This document shows, piece by piece, positions 8,351 to 16,554 of a stretch of 64,000 nucleotides of DNA. Position numbers and translations under genes: made by a program. This DNA is from Massilia sp. PAMC28688. Its GTDB lineage: Bacteria; Pseudomonadota; Gammaproteobacteria; Burkholderiales; Burkholderiaceae_D. Position 1 is the stretch's first letter. Every line of letters starts with the position of its first letter. The notes below the pieces were generated by a model that saw only the letters and a list, made by a program, of their open reading frames with translations, made no database searches and was not told the DNA's origin. The DNA lies in assembly GCF_019443445.1 (NCBI RefSeq), contig NZ_CP080378.1, positions 1,922,001-1,986,000 on the forward strand, in the 5' to 3' direction.

Positions 8351-9960
8351 GGTGTCTCCTTGGTCGTATCAATGGCGGCGCTGGCGGTGGCCGCGCGCGC
8401 AAACAGGTCGGCGTAGTCCTCACCTTCGCCGATCAGTGGATGGTGCTGTTCCAGATCCAGCTCGGCCTGCAGTGGCGCGTCAATCTCGGCCAGCGCCTTC
8501 GCCAGCAGGCGTTCGGTGAGGTTCTTGATCGACTTGTAGTTGCGTACGTTCTCCTGCAGGGCCTGAGCGCACGCCTGATCGATCAGGCGGCGCGGGAAGC
8601 GCTTGGCCAAGCCCACCACGCCGCGCAGCTTGCGCTGGCCCACCCTGCCTTCATGCTCGAACCATTGCTGGCACAGCGCCAACGTGGCGTCGCCGATGTC
8701 GCCGGCCTGCGCCAGGATGCGGCGCGTCTCGCGCGAGGGGTTGAAGGGCCGCTCGTCGTCGGGCAGCAGCACGCTGCCAGGGCGCTGAGCGCGCGGGTGC
8801 GTGCGCAGCAGGCCCAGCGTGAGGCGGTCGCGGATCTCGACGTGGCGCTCGAACAGGCGCACCAGCACCCGGCTGCCGATCTTCGCCGGGCGTGCCGCGT
8901 AGCTGCCATGGTCGATGCGGATGCAGGTGTCGTCGGCGACGGTGCGCTCGCACTCGGTGTAGTAGCCGAAGCCCTGCAGCGGCAGCGCACCGAGGTGGGC
9001 GCGCTCCTCCTGGAACATGGCCTCGACCTGTCGCCTGGCACTGCCATGGATGCGCGGCGCGGCCCACTTGGTTTCCCACTGTTCCAGGAACGTGTTCTGC
9101 TCGTCGATGGTCTCGAAGCGCCGGCCCTTGAGCGCGGTGCTCTGGGTATGCTGGATCGCGTTCTCGACCGTCCCCTTGCGGTTGGGATCGCGCACCCTGG
9201 CAGGGTCGGCGACGACGCCGTAGTAGGCCAGCACGTCCCTGTAGACGGGGTTCAGTTCCGGTTCGTACAGATCGGGCTTGATGACGCCTTCCTTGAGGTT
9301 GTCGAGTACGACGTAAGCGGTGGTCCCACCGAAGTACCGAAAGGCCTGCTCGTGCAGCTGAGCCCAGGTCTCCTTCGACGAGTTCCAGACCACGCGGCGG
9401 AAGCTGCGCCGCGAGTAGCGCAAGGTCATGACGAACAGGCGCGGCCGGCGGTAACGGTCACTGCCGGGGATGCGCGTCAGCGCGCCCTCACCGTAGTCGA
9501 CCTGGGCCTCCTCGCCGGGCCCGAACTCAAGCCGGTCGAACTGCTCCGGCTCGCGCTGCACCAGCCGGCCGGCGAAGCGCTTGACGCTGTTGTAGCGGCC
9601 CGTAAAACCGAACTGGTCGACCAAGTCCTGGTAGATCGACGTGTAGTTGCGGCGCAGGCGTAGCTGGGCCTCGATGAAGACGCGGTGTGGTTCGCACAGC
9701 GATTGCGGTCCGCTGTCGATTGCCGGTGGCCGGGGTGGGGGAATTTCAACGCCAGAGCCGGTGGCCGGGGTGGAGGAATTCGGTGCGGCTGCGCCGGTGG
9801 CCAGGGTGGGGGAATTTGGCTCTGGTCCCGTGCGGTCCAATGCCAGGCGGCGGATTGTTTTACGGTCTACCCCGGTGAGCCGCGCTATCTCGCGCTGACT
9901 AGTGCCGGTGGCCAACAGCGTGGCCACTGTGGTTCGTTTGTTTGGTTTCAAGACGTTCAC
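8347..9960 (-). CDS. istA: IS21 transposase IstA
   Basis: The 537-residue protein has an N-terminal helix-turn-helix (SQREIARLTGVDRKTIRRLA), a linker at about residues 48-80, and an RNase-H-like DDE integrase core. In the core, GEEAQVDYGEGAL holds the first acidic residue and YVVLDNLKEGV the second, with a C-terminal beta domain after it. The linker is repetitive (PNSPTLATG, PNSSTPATG, then VEIPPPRPPA). It is encoded by three copies of the element's own terminal repeat motif, described separately. It cuts and joins the element ends with IstB. The frame is complete. Confidence 0.95.
   Translation of the reverse strand: MNVLKPNKRTTVATLLATGTSQREIARLTGVDRKTIRRLALDRTGPEPNSPTLATGAAAPNSSTPATGSGVEIPPPRPPAIDSGPQSLCEPHRVFIEAQLRLRRNYTSIYQDLVDQFGFTGRYNSVKRFAGRLVQREPEQFDRLEFGPGEEAQVDYGEGALTRIPGSDRYRRPRLFVMTLRYSRRSFRRVVWNSSKETWAQLHEQAFRYFGGTTAYVVLDNLKEGVIKPDLYEPELNPVYRDVLAYYGVVADPARVRDPNRKGTVENAIQHTQSTALKGRRFETIDEQNTFLEQWETKWAAPRIHGSARRQVEAMFQEERAHLGALPLQGFGYYTECERTVADDTCIRIDHGSYAARPAKIGSRVLVRLFERHVEIRDRLTLGLLRTHPRAQRPGSVLLPDDERPFNPSRETRRILAQAGDIGDATLALCQQWFEHEGRVGQRKLRGVVGLAKRFPRRLIDQACAQALQENVRNYKSIKNLTERLLAKALAEIDAPLQAELDLEQHHPLIGEGEDYADLFARAATASAAIDTTKETP
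9725..9817. repeat. Three IS21 end-type repeats inside the istA coding region
   Basis: Copies at 9725-9746, 9760-9780 and 9796-9817 share GGTGGCC(G/A)GGGTGG(G/A)GGAATT, which matches the terminal motifs at 10067-10112 and the complement of the left-end motifs. Spacings of 35 and 36 bp put the copies in more than one reading frame, so DNA rather than protein similarity is conserved. Confidence 0.7.
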
Positions 9961-10066
9961 CCTCCATGCCCCCTTCGATGGTCGAAGGGGTAAGGTTACG
10001 TCCTGCCAACGGGAATGCCCTCCGGCGACCAGGTGCCGGCTTTAAGGCGGCGCTAAACGGTCAGGA

Positions 10067-10119
10067 GGTGGGGGATTTTGACCCGGCCAGGGGTGGGGGA
10101 TTTTGCCCGGCCAACGGGG
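10067..10119. repeat. IS21 right terminal inverted repeat with two binding-site motifs
   Basis: GGTGGGGGATTTTGACCCGG and GGTGGGGGATTTTGCCCGGC occur in tandem and end in GGCCAACGGGG, the inverted counterpart of the left end at 7470. Confidence 0.85.
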
Positions 10120-10127
10120 CCTGCGCG
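10120..10127. repeat. Target-site duplication, right copy
   Basis: CCTGCGCG is identical to 7462-7469 and directly adjoins the right inverted repeat of the IS21 element. Confidence 0.8.
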
Positions 10128-10445
10128 TAATCGTTCCAGTCCGTGCAGGCGCATGTTGGGTAGGCCATGCCCACCCCCAAGGATTGCGGCGGCCTTGCCG
10201 GCCTCGTCCAGGCCCGGACTGAAGCCGCGGCGCGCCAGCGTCTCCCAGTCATTGTCGGCACACACGACGCCCATGGCGAACCGCTGCATGCGCTCTGCAA
10301 CGACAGGAAGATTTCCGGCGTTGAACGCGACAATGACGCGGCAATTCGGCAGTGCGTGGAAGATGGTTAGGCGGGTGGCAAAGCTCTCAAGCAAGCTCAT
10401 GGAGAGTGGGCCGACGTAGCCTACCGGCAGCTTTTTGGGCCACAA
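10120..10445 (-). pseudogene. Toprim primase fragment, frameshifted and interrupted by IS21
   Basis: Minus-strand reading from about 10445 gives RVIVAFNAGNLPVVAERM, then a Toprim-like acidic stretch (VVCADNDWET), then a Gly/Ala-rich segment, as in plasmid and phage primase-helicase Toprim domains. The expected ending, TDWNDYAQ, is present but in another frame. A shift near 10165-10180, probably in a run of Gs, breaks the gene. The N-terminal part is missing or degenerate beyond 10445. The IS21 element then split off the last codons (7418-7469). It marks an older mobile element behind glmS. Confidence 0.65.
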
Positions 10446-10562
10446 ACGGCTCTTTCGCTGTCATCATTGCTCAAGAAAGCGGAAAGCGGGTTCTCTTCCC
10501 TAGGGATTTAGCAAGCATGATCGCGGTAATACCTTTGCTAGCACGCAGCCGGCGTTAACCAA

Positions 10563-12269
10563 CTATTTAGGCGCCGCCAATTTCTTGCGCTCTTCGACCT
10601 GCTGGCGCCATGCTTCGATCTGCGGTTCATGACGCAGCACCCGGGATTGTGGGTCAAGCTGATACGAAGTCCCGACTGGGACCACCAGCTCCCCCACGCC
10701 ACCGCTCATCGCGACCGTTTCTATGCGATCGCCAACGCGCACTTCGACTGGCATGGGAAAAACACCCCCCTGCTTGAGTTTCCAGGACAGCATAAGGCGC
10801 TCGCCATCCCGCTGCGCCACCAGCTCGGGAAGTGCAGCCTGGTAGAGATATGCGTTAAAGAACCAATCCAGGTCGCGACCGCTCACTTCACGAACGATTG
10901 CCATGTATTCCTTGGTGCTGGCGTAACGCGGCTGGAATGTTCCGGGTAGCGGATTCTCGGTGCCGTACACCAGGCGGCGCACGGAGCGGAAAAAAGCATC
11001 GTCTCCGATCAACCCGCGCAGCGTGTGCAGGATGAGCGAACCTTTGGTGTAAATGTCGAGGCCTGCACCGCCACGCTTTTCTTGGTACACGTCCTCTACG
11101 TTCTTGTCCTTGCCAGTGACCATGGGGTTCTTGTTGCTAATGGTCTTGCGTTGGTCGAACAGCGTCGCCTGAAAGACCTGCTCGCCACGCAGCTGCTGCA
11201 GGTACAGGGGTTGCATATAGCTGCCGAATCCTTCATGCAGCCACATATCGTCCCAATTAGCATTGGTCATCTGATTGCCAAACCACTCATGGGCCAGCTC
11301 GTGATGCAGCAGCCAGTCGTAGCCACTTGCCGCCTTGGTGTACCCGTTGCCGTAGGCGTTGATGGTCTGGTGCTCCATGCCCAGGTGCGGTGTTTCGACA
11401 ACGCCCATTTTTTCGTCGCCAAATGGATAAGGACCAATCCGCGATTCGAAAAAGTCGAGCATCGGCGTAAATTCGGCAAACAGCTCGGCAGCGGCAGCTG
11501 CGTTGTGCGGCAAATACCAAAACGCCAGGGGAATCGTATTGCCAAAGCGGCTCTTGTAGCTGCCGGACATTTGCAAATAAGGGCCAATATTGAGCGAAAT
11601 GCCGTAGGTGCTCGACTGCCTCGCGCGCCAGTGGTAGGTGCGCCAGCCGTCGCGTTCATCCATGCCCATGGCAATGCCGTTGCTAGCTGCCACCAGTGGC
11701 GCCGGTACGCTGATATGCAGCTCCACCGATTCGGGCTTGCCCTGGGGGTGATCAATGCAGGGCCAGAACAGATCGCATCCTTCACCTTGAACCGCCGTCG
11801 CGATCCATGGTTTGCCATCGGGCGTGGTGTTCCATACAAACCCGCCCTCCCATGGCGCGCGTTTAGCTACGTGGGGCACCCCGGCGTAACGGACCCGCAC
11901 GGTGGTGCGCGCGCCAACAGCCAGGGGTGACGGCAGGTTGAGGAACAGGCGACCTTCGGCATTGCTGATGGCACCAGGCGCCAGCGCCACACCGTCGATG
12001 CTGGCAAAGGACACCGCCAGGTTTCGATCAAGTTCCAGTGCCACGCGCGCCAGGGGGGCCGTGGCGGCGAATGTCAGTACGGCGTCGCCGCTGATGCGCT
12101 TGGTATCCGGTTCCACGCGCAAGCTCAGATGGGCTTTTTCGAAACGGACTGCCAGCTGCTCGGCGACCCGGGCCGAGCCCGAACTGGCGGTAAAGTCGGT
12201 CAGCGGAGGCCGGGCAGCACACGCGGACAACAAGGCGAATACGGTACACATCGGAACAAGTCGATTCAT
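10563..12269 (-). CDS. Lipoprotein M1-family metallopeptidase
   Basis: The start at 12269 is chosen because GGAG lies seven bases upstream and the product then opens with a lipoprotein signal (MNRLVPMCTVFALLSAC, lipobox LSAC). The 568-residue protein has the M1 zinc motif HELAHEWFGN with the third ligand in WLHEGFGSYM, and the substrate-binding motif as LGMEHQTINAYG rather than GAMEN. It lacks the large C-terminal helical domain of PepN, so it resembles the compact M1 peptidases related to leukotriene A4 hydrolase. It probably acts on peptides in the periplasm, anchored to a membrane. A longer in-frame reading to 12515 has no support. Confidence 0.9.
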   Translation of the reverse strand: MNRLVPMCTVFALLSACAARPPLTDFTASSGSARVAEQLAVRFEKAHLSLRVEPDTKRISGDAVLTFAATAPLARVALELDRNLAVSFASIDGVALAPGAISNAEGRLFLNLPSPLAVGARTTVRVRYAGVPHVAKRAPWEGGFVWNTTPDGKPWIATAVQGEGCDLFWPCIDHPQGKPESVELHISVPAPLVAASNGIAMGMDERDGWRTYHWRARQSSTYGISLNIGPYLQMSGSYKSRFGNTIPLAFWYLPHNAAAAAELFAEFTPMLDFFESRIGPYPFGDEKMGVVETPHLGMEHQTINAYGNGYTKAASGYDWLLHHELAHEWFGNQMTNANWDDMWLHEGFGSYMQPLYLQQLRGEQVFQATLFDQRKTISNKNPMVTGKDKNVEDVYQEKRGGAGLDIYTKGSLILHTLRGLIGDDAFFRSVRRLVYGTENPLPGTFQPRYASTKEYMAIVREVSGRDLDWFFNAYLYQAALPELVAQRDGERLMLSWKLKQGGVFPMPVEVRVGDRIETVAMSGGVGELVVPVGTSYQLDPQSRVLRHEPQIEAWRQQVEERKKLAAPK

Positions 12270-12678
12270 GCAATCTCCAGGGAAAGTGATTGAAACAATA
12301 CCATCTGAATTGCAAAAGAACGACATGTATTTTGGCTCAGGCAAGTTGGCCACATCCGGCTCGCTTGTCCTGCAGCACTTGGGCAAAGCGGCGCCGGAAA
12401 AATGTCGACAAAGATTTTTTTGGTCGCGGCAACTCATCAGGTAGACTGGGCGTTCGCAAACGGCCGGTTGAATCCACGGCCTTAAGCGGCCTTTCGCCAG
12501 AAGCAGGGGGCGCATAGAGCGAACGGCATCTGGTCGATAACAATCTGGCAGCTCTTGAAGGGGAGCTGACTAGAGAGTTGGGCGGCATCTGCTGCGACTT
12601 CAAGGAAGGGTAGCGGCGTCCGGAAAGCCGCAGTTCATTATTAAGCTTCGGGCGGCGAGCCGCCTACTTCAAGGTTGG
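12270..12678. other. Intergenic region between divergent genes
   Basis: These 409 bases lie between the M1 lipoprotein gene and the DUF6404-like gene and should hold promoters for both. No credible gene is seen. Short GC hairpins occur near the right end, for example GGCGGC-GA-GCCGCC around 12649-12664. Confidence 0.5.
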
Positions 12679-13041
12679 ATGCGCATGGCAAATTCCAGAA
12701 AGATCGAAAGCTACAAGCAATACATGGCGGCGAACGGCGTCGCTGAGTCCACGGCGTTTCCGCCTGCCTGGCAGATGCTGTGGTCGATGGGGGTGAAGGC
12801 GCCGCCTCCTCCCTTCCTCGGCTTCGTACCGCTTGTTCTGATCAGTGGCGGTTTTTTCGGGCCGGTCTTCGGGATTGGGGCTTGGCTCCTTGGCAATCGC
12901 GGTATCCGGGAAATGCCGGCCAACGAAGCACTCTGGGTCGCGCTCATCACTGGCACTGCATTCGGCTTGATCATGGCCACTTACTATCGTCACATGGCGC
13001 GCAAGCATCGGTTGGGGTCCTGGTCTGCGTTTTCGGGCTGA
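12679..13041 (+). CDS. DUF6404-like small membrane protein
   Basis: The 120-residue protein (118 if the ATG at 12685 is used) starts with a short basic helix, KIESYKQYMAANGV. It then has a Trp/Pro segment (WSMGVKAPPPPFLGF) and two membrane helices (VPLVLISGGFFGPVFGIGAW; ALWVALITGTAFGLIMATYY). The arrangement of helix, WxxGxxxPPPxF and FFG matches what I recall of DUF6404 proteins, which have no known function. It stands alone between the two peptidase/MORN genes. Confidence 0.65.
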   Translation: MRMANSRKIESYKQYMAANGVAESTAFPPAWQMLWSMGVKAPPPPFLGFVPLVLISGGFFGPVFGIGAWLLGNRGIREMPANEALWVALITGTAFGLIMATYYRHMARKHRLGSWSAFSG

Positions 13042-13205
13042 GCGGCTCGGCAAATTACCAGATGCAGTCGTGCAGCTTGAAGCTGCGCATTCAATCACAA
13101 CTCCATGCGCAGAACTAACGATATAAAAAGTCTAGATCGTTCCCGCCAGTTTGTCTGTTACACCCAATAATGTCCGGATCGCAAGCTGCCTGCGCCAATC
13201 AATGG

Positions 13206-14189
13206 CTACCACTCCAGCTCGAAGTTGACTTTGTACGGAAAGGCCATGGCGCACGGTTTTCCTGAACACATGGCAGGCTTGTATTTTTCTTCCATCACGA
13301 TCTGGGCAGCAAGCATTTTCATGTCGGGATGCGGCATTGCGTAGACCGTCACCGACTCTGCATTGCCTTGGCTGTCCACGAGCACGTCCATGTGCAGCAA
13401 ACCTGTATTTTGTGACATATAAGCCAGCTTGTGAAATGAAACGAAAATTTCCTTCAGACCGCGCGCAGGGTACGGTGGTTCATCACCTTCATACAGCATT
13501 TTGTAGCTGTCATTGACCAGCAGTTGCTGATCCCTGGTCATCTGATGATAGGACTTATCGAAAGGAATATTCCCCGTAGCAGCATCAGCCTTGAACCAGG
13601 TGTTCCATTTTGCATAGTCCTCTTTCAGGACGTGTTTGCTCTCCCGTTCCGGCATTCCCCGTTCCTGGCTGCCCTGCGGCACACCGTTGACAAAGACGCC
13701 TTCTATCACCTGGCCACCAGCGTAAGTGGCCTTCCCTTGGCCGTGGGGCATGCCATTGCGCCACTGTCCTTCATAGCGGCCGCCCAGACCGAACACGGCA
13801 GTGCCGGTGCCGTGTGGCTCGCCGGCTTGCCACTGGCCTTGATAGCTATCGCCGCCCCGGCGCAGCATGGCGCCCTTGCCTTCGCGCTTGTCGTCGACGA
13901 ATTCGCCTTCGTACTCTTCACCTTCCCCTACCTTGCGGTAGCCGTGCCCGTGCTTGCGGCCGCGAACCAGCGTTCCCTTGTAATAGGAACGCAATTCATT
14001 GTTGACGAACCATTCAAGGCCGCCTTCTCCATGGGCGAAACCATCTTTGCACCCGCCGCTCCACTGCACCCGTTCCTTGGGCACCGGATGAGGGTTCACA
14101 ATGAGACAGTCGGCAGCGCCGATAGTGCCCGGCGCCGAGAAGGCGTGCGTTGAAGCGAGGATGGACAGGGTAAGAACAGTGGTTTTCAC
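13206..14189 (-). CDS. Secreted MORN-repeat protein with TonB-like C-terminal domain
   Basis: The 327-residue product has a signal peptide (MKTTVLTLSILASTHAFSA). At about residues 45-175 it has five to six MORN units (for example YEGEFVDDKREGKG, YQGQWQAGEPHGTG, YEGQWRNGMPHGQG). The last ~80 residues (MLAAQIVMEEKYKPAMCSGK ... AFPYKVNFELEW) look like the C-terminal domain of TonB, including a Cys pair. MORN repeats form flat beta-hairpin arrays, often binding lipid or protein. TonB_C domains bind outer-membrane partners or peptidoglycan. A periplasmic scaffold or energy-coupling accessory is plausible, but the function is unknown. Confidence 0.8.
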   Translation of the reverse strand: MKTTVLTLSILASTHAFSAPGTIGAADCLIVNPHPVPKERVQWSGGCKDGFAHGEGGLEWFVNNELRSYYKGTLVRGRKHGHGYRKVGEGEEYEGEFVDDKREGKGAMLRRGGDSYQGQWQAGEPHGTGTAVFGLGGRYEGQWRNGMPHGQGKATYAGGQVIEGVFVNGVPQGSQERGMPERESKHVLKEDYAKWNTWFKADAATGNIPFDKSYHQMTRDQQLLVNDSYKMLYEGDEPPYPARGLKEIFVSFHKLAYMSQNTGLLHMDVLVDSQGNAESVTVYAMPHPDMKMLAAQIVMEEKYKPAMCSGKPCAMAFPYKVNFELEW

Positions 14190-14484
14190 GACGATATTCA
14201 GCGAGGGGGAGGCGTCATTCTATGCGCTCGGCTGGGGAAGAAGACAATAATGTTGCGAATATGATTTTTCGCCAGCTGCAGGGGCCCTGCCCTGCTACTT
14301 TGAAGGTGTTTGCGCTCCCGTCCCGACTACGCCCGGCCTTGATCCTGGCGTGAACGTTCAGGCCAATCAAGATAGGGCACTGCAAAAATGGCAGCCGACG
14401 CGGACGATTTGCCGTGTTCCGCCACATTCGGGACGCGATTCGTGCAATGCTGGCACTTTCAAACATGTCCAACGAGGATGAACC

Positions 14485-14910
14485 ATGCGCTCCTACCCGC
14501 CCGATAGCCCGCAGGCCGTTTCCCGATTGCTTGCCTTGACCGTCATTATCGACGGCGGAGGATCGCCCTCCGAAATCGCCGCCACTTACAAGTTGAGCAT
14601 ACTTGGCCATGCCGGGATAGAAGAAGACATGTTCGATCAGGTCCTTCGGGAAATGTCCGGCGATCTTCCGACCACCCCTGACGGTCTGGTCAAGTTAGAG
14701 ACTGCCATGATCGATCAATGCCTGGCCGAAATTGTCCGGCCGGAGCTTCGCCTGAGCGTATGGAAGGCGATGTGGCAGCTGGTGTACGCAGATGAACATT
14801 TTGCCGATGCCGAGGTTGCGCTACTTCAACGGGCAACGGACACGTGGAAAATCGATGCGGGCGTTGAGGGGGCAGGCCTGGGAGCTCCGACCAGGATCCG
14901 GGTTCGATAA
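14485..14910 (+). CDS. TerB-like family protein
   Basis: The 141-residue acidic, mostly helical protein has the TerB-like pattern. It has an N-terminal helix with DG (LLALTVIIDGGGSPSE) and a second half with LRLSVWKAMWQLVYADEHFADAEVALL, where the acidic stretch in the last helix pair corresponds to the TerB metal-binding site. TerB-like proteins appear in tellurite-resistance and envelope-stress modules, but stand-alone copies are of unknown role. The C-terminal tail (about 20 residues, Gly/Arg rich) is atypical and could reflect local sequence decay. Confidence 0.7.
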   Translation: MRSYPPDSPQAVSRLLALTVIIDGGGSPSEIAATYKLSILGHAGIEEDMFDQVLREMSGDLPTTPDGLVKLETAMIDQCLAEIVRPELRLSVWKAMWQLVYADEHFADAEVALLQRATDTWKIDAGVEGAGLGAPTRIRVR

Positions 14911-14916
14911 TTTAAC

Positions 14917-15162
14917 TTACGGTTCCTCATGGTCCAGGCCTGCGCGTAGCCGCCGTACGTCGGCACTGCTGCTCGTGCGGGCTGCCATAACGGCATCCGC
15001 AACCAGGCTTGCCTTGTCTGCAGCCAGGGCCACGCCGCGGTCGGCAGCGCCCACGCTCATTGCCAGCGCCATCAATGCTTCCCGGTCCAGATTTTTCCAC
15101 TCCTCGGCGCTAGCAGTGCCGCGTGTGATCTTATCGAAAATATACTGCAGATTGCTCTTCAT
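14917..15162 (-). CDS. Small hypothetical protein
   Basis: The 81-residue reading starts at the ATG at 15162, preceded by GGAGAAAC. The product is soluble, Ala-rich and helical (SAEEWKNLDREALMALAMSV). I recognise no family. It converges on the TerB-like gene with only six bases between the stops. Codon use resembles neighbouring genes, which supports it being real. Confidence 0.6.
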   Translation of the reverse strand: MKSNLQYIFDKITRGTASAEEWKNLDREALMALAMSVGAADRGVALAADKASLVADAVMAARTSSSADVRRLRAGLDHEEP

Positions 15163-15384
15163 GTTTCTCCTATACAGCGTTTGCTGGTCGTGTAACGACC
15201 GCTTCTGCAACCATCAGTTTACTTGATATGACGCGTCGGGGCGATGGGAGCGACAGCTGGTGGCCAGCCGCCGCAAACGCAGCGACACCAATTCGCAACG
15301 CTGAATGTATTTACCTGACCTGTAAAGACAGATGAGCGTAGAATTATTTGTTAAATAACGTTCGCCATTGCGGCACAGAAAATC

Positions 15385-16383
15385 ATGTCCACCGCGTTCG
15401 CCATGCCGGGCCTGTCCGAGGCATTGATCACGATGTCTGAGCGGCAACTGTTCGCCTCGCGTGATCTGGCGCAGACGCGCAGCCTGGTGGGAACAGTGAT
15501 GAAGCCGCACGATCTGCAAGTGCGCGGCAGCGGACAACAGGTCAACGCACGAATGCATCACATGGCGTTCGGCGGCGTTTCGCTCAACCGCCTCAAGTAT
15601 GGCGCCGATGTGGAAATCGAACCCGGTCCGCTGGGCGACTTTTACCTCGTCCAAATGCCCCTTGATGGCCACGCCCTCATTACCAGCGGCACGCAGCGCG
15701 TCGGCTCAAATCCTGATGTTGCGTCCGTACTCAGCCCCTGCGACTCGACCGTGATGCACTGGAGCGGGGACTGCGACCAGTTGATGGTGCGCATCGACCG
15801 CCTGCTGGTCGATCGTGCGGCCGGTGCCCTGAGTGGACGGCTTGAACCTGAAACAATCCGCTTTCAGCTGGGCTTTCGCTGGCGCGAGTGTCCGCCCTGG
15901 CGCTGCCTGGTGCAATACCTGAACGATTGCGCCAGCCACCCCTTCGATCCCTGCCAGTATCGCCTGCTGGTGGCGCACCTCGAACAAATGGTGGTGGCCA
16001 CGCTGCTGGCCGCGCAGCCGCACGACATGCGCCAGCCGGACACGGTCCGCTGCACGGCAGTGCTGCCGCGCCATGTCAAGCGTGTCCAGGAATTCCTGCG
16101 CGCCAATGCGGGTGAACCCGTCAGTGCCGACCAGATGGCATTGGTGGCCGGTGTGAGCCTGCGCAGCCTGTATGCGGGATTCAAGGAGTATTGCGGCGTC
16201 AGTCCCATGCAGTATCTGCGCACGCTGCGCCTGGACGGGGCGCGCCAGGCCCTGCTCAGCGAACCGAACTGTCACATCGCCACCATTGCCATGCGCTGGG
16301 GCTTCGCCCACCTTGGCCGCTTCAGCGTGGAATACAAGGAGCGCTTCGGCGAAAGTCCCAGCCAGAGCCTGCGCCGGCGCTGA
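15385..16383 (+). CDS. AraC-family transcriptional regulator
   Basis: The 332-residue protein has an N-terminal AraC-binding-like domain (about residues 1-180, with SLNRLKYGADVEIEPGPLGD) and a C-terminal double helix-turn-helix. In the latter, the first helix pair is SADQMALVAGVSLRSLYAGF and the second is in HIATIAMRWGFAHLGRFSVE, ending RFGESPSQSLR. This is the FeaR/XylS type of regulator for aromatic or amine catabolism, but no catabolic operon lies beside it. It may control the downstream secreted peptidase gene or distant targets. Confidence 0.85.
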   Translation: MSTAFAMPGLSEALITMSERQLFASRDLAQTRSLVGTVMKPHDLQVRGSGQQVNARMHHMAFGGVSLNRLKYGADVEIEPGPLGDFYLVQMPLDGHALITSGTQRVGSNPDVASVLSPCDSTVMHWSGDCDQLMVRIDRLLVDRAAGALSGRLEPETIRFQLGFRWRECPPWRCLVQYLNDCASHPFDPCQYRLLVAHLEQMVVATLLAAQPHDMRQPDTVRCTAVLPRHVKRVQEFLRANAGEPVSADQMALVAGVSLRSLYAGFKEYCGVSPMQYLRTLRLDGARQALLSEPNCHIATIAMRWGFAHLGRFSVEYKERFGESPSQSLRRR

Positions 16384-16554
16384 TGCGGGGGCAATAGTGC
16401 TTTTTCTGCACGTTCTGGCCAGTCTGCGCAGAATCCGGATAGTTGATTTCTGTTTAACGTTCCATCATGGGTGCACTTCTCCTCGCTACGGTCTGTCCTG
16501 TCCTGAAAGCGACTGTCTGCCTGGAGTTTTTCACGACATCTATGGAGCAATTGC

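Larger units (their letters stand above)
7470..10119 (-). mobile_element. Complete IS21-family insertion sequence (2650 bp)
   Basis: The element carries istA and istB in the usual overlapping order on the minus strand. It begins and ends with CCCCGTTGGCC in inverted orientation and is flanked by an exact 8-bp duplication. Each end holds two copies of a roughly 22-bp motif (TGGCCAGGTTAAATTCCCCC-like): at 7475-7498 and 7500-7521 on the left, and at 10067-10088 and 10091-10112 on the right. These are the multiple terminal transposase-binding repeats typical of the family. Both genes are open, so the copy looks intact and the insertion fairly recent. Confidence 0.92.
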
